Shown here in pieces: positions 57,969 to 64,000 of a stretch of DNA of 64,000 nucleotides. The notes below the pieces were generated by a model. That model saw only the letters and a program-made list of their open reading frames with translations. It did not search any database and was not told where the DNA came from. How positions within the stretch are numbered: position 1 is the stretch's first letter; each line of letters opens with the position of its first letter. The translations under genes were made by a program, and so were the position numbers. Source of the stretch: Candidatus Obscuribacter sp. (lineage in GTDB: Bacteria; Cyanobacteriota; Vampirovibrionia; Obscuribacterales; Obscuribacteraceae). Where the stretch lies: the NCBI GenBank assembly GCA_021772095.1, contig JADYXR010000139.1, positions 62,001-126,000 on the forward strand. Reading direction: 5' to 3'.

Positions 57969-58326
57969 GTGCACAGAAATTCGAATGGGCTCCAACGATT
58001 CGGATTGAGAATCGAACTTAGACGAACAAGTGGCAGTCCTGATTCGAACGAATGCTTCGGTTGCTAAACCGCACGAAATGTTTTCAACAGATTCAAAATT
58101 TCTTTTTCAACGGAATTCCATTATTTGAACTGCTGATCAGGCTAAATACGAGTCCTGGTCCTAGATTTCGAGTCCGAAATATTGAAATAATTATTTGCTC
58201 CGACTACGTAGAGATACGAAAAAATCTTCGAAATTTGTTGCCAAGTACGTAGATCCCTCGTAGACCTTGTCCCTGTAAAACAGTAACTTAGCACTATAGA
58301 AGTTGTTATGACGAGGCACGAAGCAC

Positions 58327-59247
58327 ATGCAAGTGAAGACCAGACCGAGTGACAGTTTGACGAAAAGCGCCTTGGCGCTTGTAGTCGCCGTTGTTCTCGC
58401 AATCGGTTTTTCAAGTTCAGCAATGGCACAGTTCGCTCCTCCGACACCGCCTCCGATAGGTGACGGTAACAGTCCAGCTCCAGTGACTCCCGGTGATGTA
58501 GGCGGTGCGCAAGCTCCTCCATCAGGCGCCGCAGATTCCACACCTGGACACAACTTCCCGACCGGTGCCGGAAGAGACCGAAGCATCGTTCGTGTATTTC
58601 ATCAAGGCGCTCGTGGCGAAAAAGAAGTAACAACCATTCGTCCTGACACTCTCAGCAACGACGCCATCAGCCAGATTGAAGGCATTCTCGGTGTCAACAT
58701 GCGTTCTGGCGAGCAACAAATCGAAGCCACCGCCAGTGATGCGCAAATGGAGCAAATCAATGACGCTCTGGCTCCATATCCACAAGCCACCAACAGTGGT
58801 GGTCGCAAAGTAATCAACAGCGATTCGCCAGGAAACGGTTATCCAAAACCAGACCACAACAGCCTTTACGGCTATACCTCTGACCATCCGCTACCGACCG
58901 TTTGGACCTTCTCTCGTTATCTAGTTATCCTCGGCGTAGTTAGTGCCACCATATTTATGTCGATGGCAGCCTACTCGATGGTGATGGGAAACCCTTACGG
59001 TGGCTCAAGAGTATTCGGCGCAGCAGCAGGAATGATGATGCTTCTCTCCGCATACACAATCTGGAAAATCGTACAGATGAATACATACAACGCCAACAGC
59101 GATACGCCGGCGCAAAATGTTTCAAGACCATCGACTGCTCAAGTACAAGACGCATTTGTGTCGCGATCAGATACGCCCGATCCTCCTGGTGTTGGCGGAA
59201 GTAACGGTAGAAGCGGAGTTCCAGTAGAGCCGCTGTCGGGTCACTAA
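58327..59247 (+). CDS. Exported protein with two TM helices (VirB2/TrbC-like layout, tentative)
   Basis: 306 residues. Signal peptide (about 15-36, ending AMAQ), a Pro/Gly/Ala-rich linker (about 37-85), a small domain (about 85-150), then two TM helices (about 197-218 and 228-246: FSRYLVILGVVSATIFMSMA and GAAAGMMMLLSAYTIWKI). A Pro/Gly/Ser-rich tail follows. Signal peptide plus a pair of adjacent helices recalls VirB2/TrbC pilin-like subunits, but the size and linkers differ. The next genes are colinear. Confidence 0.6.
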   Translation: MQVKTRPSDSLTKSALALVVAVVLAIGFSSSAMAQFAPPTPPPIGDGNSPAPVTPGDVGGAQAPPSGAADSTPGHNFPTGAGRDRSIVRVFHQGARGEKEVTTIRPDTLSNDAISQIEGILGVNMRSGEQQIEATASDAQMEQINDALAPYPQATNSGGRKVINSDSPGNGYPKPDHNSLYGYTSDHPLPTVWTFSRYLVILGVVSATIFMSMAAYSMVMGNPYGGSRVFGAAAGMMMLLSAYTIWKIVQMNTYNANSDTPAQNVSRPSTAQVQDAFVSRSDTPDPPGVGGSNGRSGVPVEPLSGH

Positions 59248-59308
59248 AAATAGTTTGTCTTCATAAATTTCGCTCAAAGAAAACGACATATTAGGAATTA
59301 GCTCGACA

Positions 59309-60076
59309 ATGAAAAACGGTAGATACAGTAGGAAAATGATTAAGACAAGCGCAACGCTTGTACTTGTCGCATTGCTGTCCGCAACTGGTTTGAGCGTAAG
59401 TGGAATTGAATCCGCAGCTGCTCAATCAAACCATGAAGAGTTTCACTCTAATCAAAGTGCTGAAGATGCTGCGCGCAAAGCGCAAATCTTGAGAGCAACG
59501 ACCGTCCCTGAGAATCCGATGGGCAAAGCCGGTCCCTTAGCCATTATGTCGAATCCGAACGACCCAACCGTTAGATGGTTTGAAGATTTCGATAAAACCG
59601 TAGCAGCGAGCAGTAAGACTTCGCAAGAAGTTACGATTCTGAAGCGTCCATTCAATCAAGAATCTGAGCGCGTTGCAGAATGGTCGAGCGTGGCCGCAAA
59701 GGTGGCCGGCAAGTACAAATACCTGGCAATGGTATTGAAAAACATGCACACTCCGCCGAACAAAGATGATGTTCGGGACTTTGCAAGATTAACAGCGGGT
59801 TGGTTCGCCGATTCAGCAGCCATCTATGACGATCTATTGAAACCGCGCAGAGCAGCTAAAACTCAGGAAGAGCTGGATGCTGGACTCAATGCTATCTACG
59901 AGCGAGCCAAAGCTCTCAAGGCAATGCAAAGCGACTTGTTAGCAATGGACATGGGACTTCGGAAAAAGTACAGCGTTCACACCAGGACAGACACGGACCC
60001 ACTGCAGCAGTACATCTTAGGCAATCCGACTGCAGCGGAAGTTAAAAGCGTTGGCGGTAAACCACTTAACCGCTGA
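59309..60076 (+). CDS. Secreted helical protein, unknown
   Basis: 255 residues. Signal peptide about 10-38 (SATLVLVALLSATGLSVSG, ending AAAQ). The mature part is helical, with ARLTAGWFADSAAIYDDLLK and AKALKAMQSDLLAMDMGLRK. A second in-frame ATG at 59336 also has AGGA upstream. No family recognised. It lies between the VirB2-like and replication-relaxation-like genes. Confidence 0.65.
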   Translation: MKNGRYSRKMIKTSATLVLVALLSATGLSVSGIESAAAQSNHEEFHSNQSAEDAARKAQILRATTVPENPMGKAGPLAIMSNPNDPTVRWFEDFDKTVAASSKTSQEVTILKRPFNQESERVAEWSSVAAKVAGKYKYLAMVLKNMHTPPNKDDVRDFARLTAGWFADSAAIYDDLLKPRRAAKTQEELDAGLNAIYERAKALKAMQSDLLAMDMGLRKKYSVHTRTDTDPLQQYILGNPTAAEVKSVGGKPLNR

Positions 60077-60140
60077 ATTTGAAAAACCACATCCACTCAT
60101 TCCACAAACCCTTAGAGATATTCACCCCAGCGAGGCAGCA

Positions 60141-60953
60141 ATGGCTATTCAGCTCAATGACAGAGACCACCTGATTTTCAATTTGATTGACGAGCATGAA
60201 GTACTGCTCGAAAAACATATTTCATGGTTTATCACTGAAGAAGATAAACCAGTCTTGATTAGAGATCGGCTAAGAAAGCTCTTCTATCTCGATTATCTTC
60301 TGTGTCATAGACACGGCACGAAACTTCCATGGTGGACGACGCCGACGAAACCTCTCGTCTATATGTTGTCGCCAATGGCGAAGAGCGTTGCCGGCAAGAG
60401 CCAGGACGACACCGATCGTTTCGATGCCAACTGGCAGCGTCACCATCTTGAAGTAGCGAACATCAGAATGCTTTATCTGATCGCTAAGAACGAAGGCAAA
60501 GTTTCCAACGTCAACTGGAAGACATCCAAAGGCGAAGAGAGAGCGAAGTTCTGTCTCGATGCAAAAGTTTCATTCGAAAGCAATGGTATCGCATATGATA
60601 TCGGGCTCGTAAACAATCCATCATGCGATGAAGCGACACTTGCCGGTCTTGCAAAAGCGGTCAGTGAAAACGGCGCCGAGATGCTGTTGATGGTCACTCG
60701 TGATGACGAAGCTCAAGCAGAATTGCAAAACAAGATCTCACAAATGACAAATTCGAGTCTGGCGAAATATTGCTTCTTCGCTACTCACCAGGAACTGTAT
60801 AAGAAAGGTATGGTCAACGCACATTGGCAGAACGCCGAGTGCCGCCCACTCAGCCTTTTCCCGAAATCGGACGGAAAGCTCGTTGCCGACGACGCAGCAT
60901 CTTTCGCACCGATCGTTCCAGCCGCAGTTCATCCTCACGCAGTTTCTGCCTGA
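60141..60953 (+). CDS. Replication-relaxation-family-like protein
   Basis: 270 residues from the ATG at 60141 (GAGG five bases upstream); the frame opens at 60051, but that would overlap the previous gene by 26 bases and add sequence with no match. An N-terminal winged-helix-like part is visible (RDHLIFNLIDEHEVLLEKHI, RDRLRKLFYLDYLLCHRHG, PLVYMLSPMAKSV), as in replication-relaxation proteins of conjugative plasmids. An endonuclease-like alpha/beta domain may follow (about 140-240). A good terminator closes the cluster. Confidence 0.6.
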   Translation: MAIQLNDRDHLIFNLIDEHEVLLEKHISWFITEEDKPVLIRDRLRKLFYLDYLLCHRHGTKLPWWTTPTKPLVYMLSPMAKSVAGKSQDDTDRFDANWQRHHLEVANIRMLYLIAKNEGKVSNVNWKTSKGEERAKFCLDAKVSFESNGIAYDIGLVNNPSCDEATLAGLAKAVSENGAEMLLMVTRDDEAQAELQNKISQMTNSSLAKYCFFATHQELYKKGMVNAHWQNAECRPLSLFPKSDGKLVADDAASFAPIVPAAVHPHAVSA

Positions 60954-61030
60954 GAAAAGCTATCGATCCGCAACTAGACATCAGGGGTGTTGTCGAAATT
61001 GCACGCAGCCTAAAAACTGAGGGGTAGAGA

Positions 61031-61056
61031 AAAGCCCGGGCGTTGCCCGGGTTTTT
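61031..61056 (+). terminator. Rho-independent terminator
   Basis: CCCGGGC-GTT-GCCCGGG, a 7-bp perfect GC stem (61035-61051) with a 3-base loop, followed by TTTTT and preceded by an A-rich stretch (AAAAG) that could extend the stem. It closes the gene group at 58.3-61.0 kb. The 259 bases from here to 61320 hold no gene I can support. Confidence 0.9.
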
Positions 61057-61319
61057 CATTTGTAGGCATTGAAACTTTGGCGCAGGTTAAATCAAGGGCA
61101 TTGTCACGTTCTGCTGTCACGTTGCACTCACGTTCGTTTGTTATTTTTATAAAGTGGCAAACTGAATAGCCACAAAGTCCGACTGCAGCCCACGTTCACT
61201 TTGACTGAACCACGAACCATTCTTGTGGAAGATAGTCACCCCGATAACTAAACCGGAAGTTCACACCGGCAGTTCGCCCAATACTCGCCCAGTTACTATC
61301 AATAAGAGGTCTCACCCAT

Positions 61320-63218
61320 ATGGGATCTGAAGTCGCAAAACCGCAGGAAGCTGCGGTAGAGAACAACGCGCCATCACCGTCGAAGCCTGACTTTAAGGTT
61401 GATCTCGCTGATGCAAAAGATGTAAGAGAAGTTTTTAAATTCAATCCGTTGTGCGAAGTTGGTCCGAGCAATAAGTTGCCTGAAATCGGTCTGCAGGATA
61501 TAAAGAGCATCGCCGACGGTAAGCCGACGGATATCCTTGCGTCTGCCGCGACTCGCGCCGGCATCACGTTACCGGATACGAAAATTATGGATGGCGATAC
61601 TGTTTTGACTGATGGTAAGCGTGTCGCAGTTCAGACGGACAGAGTCGCTGGCGCGAGTCCAGATGTGGTGCCACCGAGTGGTGTGAAACTGGAAGCTGGC
61701 AAAATTGATGGTGCTAAACCTGATGGCGTGAGACCTGAGGGTGTGAGACCGGATGCAGCAGTTGCTCAAAAACTTGAAGCACCGAAGTTAAACCAAAGCA
61801 CTCTTGAAGCTGCAAAAGTTGGCAAGAAAGAAGGCTATCACCAAGTTGCTGAAAGGTTGCTGGGAACTGGTTTTGATCATCACGATCGCAAAGAAGTTAC
61901 GAATGCATTGCGTGATACCTGGAAGTCTCAACCTGATAAAGCAGGTCAAAAACATTTGAAGCGCGGCGATCAATTGTTGACTCAGAACAATATGGATCAA
62001 GTTCTCAATTTAATTAAAGATGAAGGTCTCAGAGGCAGAGTTCGTGAGCGACTAATGAGTGGCGAAGCCCAGCCTCATGCCGATCGCGGACAGAAGAACC
62101 GCGACGGAGTTCCACGAAAGGTTCGTCCGAAAGAAACGCCTCAACCTCGCGAAGGGCAGAAACCAGCGGCTGCTGATCAGCCAGTACCCGCTGCTGATAA
62201 GGCTCGAAGCGATGCGGTTCCTAGAGCGCAACGTGGTTTGAAACCGAAAGCTGATACCACTGGTGACGTTCCAACTGGCGACAAGCCCGCGATCGTGAAT
62301 CCAGCAGCGCCAACGGGCGATCAGCCTGCTGTTGCTACGCCGGAAGTTCCAGCCGATAAGGCACCACTAGTACCACCACCAAAAGTTGAGCCTCCTGCTG
62401 CGAACGATAAACCTGTGCCACCACAGGTAGAGCCTGGTGCCACCGACAAACCAGCGCAAGTAATTCCGACTCCAACAGATAAGCCAATACAAGTTGAGCC
62501 AAGAGTCGGCGAAACTCCGCGCATCAGCGATGACTATCGCGATCCTAAAGCTCAATTCGAACCGCATCAAACAGATGAACGCTTGACGCCCGAACGTCGC
62601 GATCGTCATCAGGAGGCCCGTCGTCGCGATCGACACAGACGCGCACCTGGTGATGGCACTTCGAGACAAGAATATCTTAATCAAGAAAGCGTTCCGGAAG
62701 GGATGCCTGCACTGGCCGACGCTAAGGGCGGAAAGGCTGAACACATGCCGCTGAAGGGACTGCCCACTATGAGCGCCGCGCAGATCGATCGTGTACTGCA
62801 AGAGCATAAATCGCCTGCCGCGTCGGAAACAATTCGCGACCTGACGACTGGAAAAGATCTCACTTTCGGTGAGCACTTATACAAACTCGGAATGGAATAC
62901 GGAATTGATCCAGCCATCGCGCTTGGATTTTTCAAAGCAGAATCCACTTTCGGCAAGTATGGTAAAGCCGCTCGTACCAATAGTTTCGGTAACATCAAAG
63001 GTGGTTCTGGATTCCGCGGTTATGATTCATTTGCTGATGGTGCACGTGATTGGTTCAACCTGGTAAGCGGTGAGAAATATTTCGGTGCCGGCCGCGAAAC
63101 GCTTGGTCTGGTCCTTAAGAAATACGCACCACCTTCAGAAAACAACACGGCTGGTTATATCCGCGACGTGGCTAGAGATGCCCGCATCTGGTCCGCTCGC
63201 GAACGAGTCAACGGTTAA
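61320..63218 (+). CDS. Glucosaminidase/lysozyme-like protein with Pro-rich linker
   Basis: 632 residues. An N-terminal region (about 1-240) has no signal peptide that I can see and includes KLEAGKIDGAKPDGVRPEGV repeats. A long Pro/Lys/Asp-rich low-complexity linker (about 245-450: DKPVPPQVEPGATDKPAQVI) follows. The C-terminal domain (about 500-630) matches the lysozyme-like/GH73 glucosaminidase fold: YGIDPAIALGFFKAESTFGK (catalytic Glu candidate in the FKAES), NSFGNIKGG, YDSFADGARDWFNLV, and TAGYIRDVARDARIW. It likely cleaves or remodels peptidoglycan, possibly exported by a non-classical route (inference). Confidence 0.75.
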   Translation: MGSEVAKPQEAAVENNAPSPSKPDFKVDLADAKDVREVFKFNPLCEVGPSNKLPEIGLQDIKSIADGKPTDILASAATRAGITLPDTKIMDGDTVLTDGKRVAVQTDRVAGASPDVVPPSGVKLEAGKIDGAKPDGVRPEGVRPDAAVAQKLEAPKLNQSTLEAAKVGKKEGYHQVAERLLGTGFDHHDRKEVTNALRDTWKSQPDKAGQKHLKRGDQLLTQNNMDQVLNLIKDEGLRGRVRERLMSGEAQPHADRGQKNRDGVPRKVRPKETPQPREGQKPAAADQPVPAADKARSDAVPRAQRGLKPKADTTGDVPTGDKPAIVNPAAPTGDQPAVATPEVPADKAPLVPPPKVEPPAANDKPVPPQVEPGATDKPAQVIPTPTDKPIQVEPRVGETPRISDDYRDPKAQFEPHQTDERLTPERRDRHQEARRRDRHRRAPGDGTSRQEYLNQESVPEGMPALADAKGGKAEHMPLKGLPTMSAAQIDRVLQEHKSPAASETIRDLTTGKDLTFGEHLYKLGMEYGIDPAIALGFFKAESTFGKYGKAARTNSFGNIKGGSGFRGYDSFADGARDWFNLVSGEKYFGAGRETLGLVLKKYAPPSENNTAGYIRDVARDARIWSARERVNG

Positions 63219-63414
63219 GTCGGAGTTCATCGAGGATGAACTAGGTTTCATCCGTTTACAAAGACTCAGAAATCAAAATGTGTGGGGCGTTAGGCTGCAT
63301 GCCGATCTTAAATTGAACGCTCCATTAATACGATAAAAAATGATCTTCACCTCAGGTTGTCATTTGTTCGGTTTGATACGCTAGCCGGGAAGTTTCCTAT
63401 GGCAAAAAGTGTTT

Positions 63415-64000
63415 ATGACTCCGACGCAGCAACTGTCTCCGCAACAATCAGATTCGAATATTTCCCAAACTGCGTCAACTGATGCGAGCAGTAGTGGAAT
63501 TCATCCCGGTATCGATGAGCGTGGTTCCAATCAGCCGAATGGACATGGTTCAAATCTAGCGGATGGACACGGTTCCAACCGGCCGAATGGACATGGTTCG
63601 AATCTAGCGAATGGACATGGTTCCAAACAACAGAACGGGCATAGTTCTAATGGCATTGATTCGCAAATTTCGTGGGCGCAAAAGCTGCAACGCTTTTTAA
63701 AAGCGAACGCGTGGCAAATTGCAATCATGCTTTGCGGCACAGCGGTAGCGCTTTCGTACCATTTTGTTTTTGGTCATCCGAAGACCACGCTGATTTATGA
63801 CGCGCGGAGTTACCTGTGGACCAGTTCGATTTTTGCCAAGTTTTTTATCGAACTGTCGCATCTTCATTGGGCACCGGAACTCATTCTCGATCCGAAATTT
63901 CAACAACATGTTGTGACTGATGGACCGATATACACCTCGTTTATCGGGGGTGTTTTTGCGCTGTTTCAGAGCGTTCCGGAAGCGAAGGACTACTACAAAG
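63415..64000 (+). CDS. Membrane protein, 5' part only (runs off the window); GT-C glycosyltransferase-like, tentative
   Basis: 195 codons are visible from the ATG at 63415 to the window edge. A Gln/Ser-rich N-terminus includes five 8-residue repeats (GSNxxxNGH-like, 63523-63642), then a TM helix (about 107-126: IAIMLCGTAVALSYHFVFG). A likely extracytoplasmic loop with TDGPIYTSFIGGVFALF resembles the start of GT-C/PMT-type membrane proteins. An ATG at 63399 has a better ribosome-binding site (GGGAAG), but its frame stops after 27 codons. Deleting one A of the AAAAA run at 63404 would join the two frames. Confidence 0.65.
   Translation, partial: MTPTQQLSPQQSDSNISQTASTDASSSGIHPGIDERGSNQPNGHGSNLADGHGSNRPNGHGSNLANGHGSKQQNGHSSNGIDSQISWAQKLQRFLKANAWQIAIMLCGTAVALSYHFVFGHPKTTLIYDARSYLWTSSIFAKFFIELSHLHWAPELILDPKFQQHVVTDGPIYTSFIGGVFALFQSVPEAKDYYK
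63523..63642 (+). repeat. Five tandem 24-base repeats in the partial gene
   Basis: Units begin at 63523, 63547, 63571, 63595 and 63619, each GGTTCN-AA... ending GGACAT or similar. The 24-base period keeps the frame, encoding Gly-Ser-Asn-x-x-x-Gly-His type octapeptides. Copies 2 and 4 are closest to each other, as are 1 and 3, suggesting duplication of a two-unit block. Confidence 0.85.

Noticed and set aside
58052-58252. A 66-codon plus-strand frame in the gap after rpoB
   Set aside because: No ribosome-binding site, no recognisable features, and it lies in a probable promoter region.

Overview
The window looks like chromosome from a bacterium with moderate GC and dense, mostly intact genes. 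My best guess is a non-photosynthetic relative of the cyanobacteria (Melainabacteria/Vampirovibrionia, Obscuribacterales-like). I infer this from the mix of eukaryote-like Ser/Thr kinases fused to membrane or leucine-rich-repeat segments, TPR and LRR proteins, a c-di-AMP system, and a stand-alone rpoB. No 16S gene or other decisive marker is present, so this assignment is tentative. I found no tRNA, rRNA, CRISPR array, transposase or integrase.

Layout. 0-9 kb: small membrane protein, galE, a 7TM-HD c-di-AMP phosphodiesterase (PgpH type), a protein with three MshEN-like repeats, rsmD, nusB, ftsY. 8.7-17.9 kb: two tandem paralogous membrane proteins, a Clp-N-like protein behind an acyl-CoA synthetase, an overlapping nucleotidyltransferase gene pair, a membrane metallophosphoesterase and a Gln/Gly-rich anchored protein. 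17.9-23.3 kb: pdxR-pdxS-pdxT, preceded by strong MocR-type operators, then a membrane protein and serS. 23.5-30.8 kb: a YraN-like nuclease, an unknown protein, an LRR protein, a DUF885 protein, then lysA and the diadenylate cyclase gene.

30.9-37.4 kb holds three Ser/Thr kinase genes in a row. The third is a kinase-TM-LRR gene broken by a -1 frameshift and an in-frame stop. 37.5-47.2 kb: small secreted and membrane proteins, pyrF, rpmE, an amino-acid permease, GerMN and DUF2993 envelope proteins, a LuxR-type response regulator and a TPR-RDD membrane protein. 47.3-50.6 kb is an accessory-looking patch: two tandem paralogous ABC-type ATPases with acidic tails, then a PIN/Xre toxin-antitoxin pair.

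51.4-57.8 kb holds a TPR protein with Met/Pro/Gln repeats, one base upstream of a divergent rpoB that has no rpoC or ribosomal-protein neighbours. 58.3-61.1 kb carries three genes that loosely resemble conjugation or plasmid functions, closed by a good terminator. A glucosaminidase-like protein follows, then a membrane protein gene that runs off the right edge.

Themes that link genes: c-di-AMP turnover (cyclase at 29.5 kb, hydrolase at 1.8 kb), pyridoxal phosphate synthesis with its own regulator, protein phosphorylation, and cell-envelope functions. The items most worth follow-up are the isolated divergent rpoB, the disrupted kinase-LRR gene, the triple MshEN-like protein, and the tandem ATPases beside the toxin-antitoxin pair.
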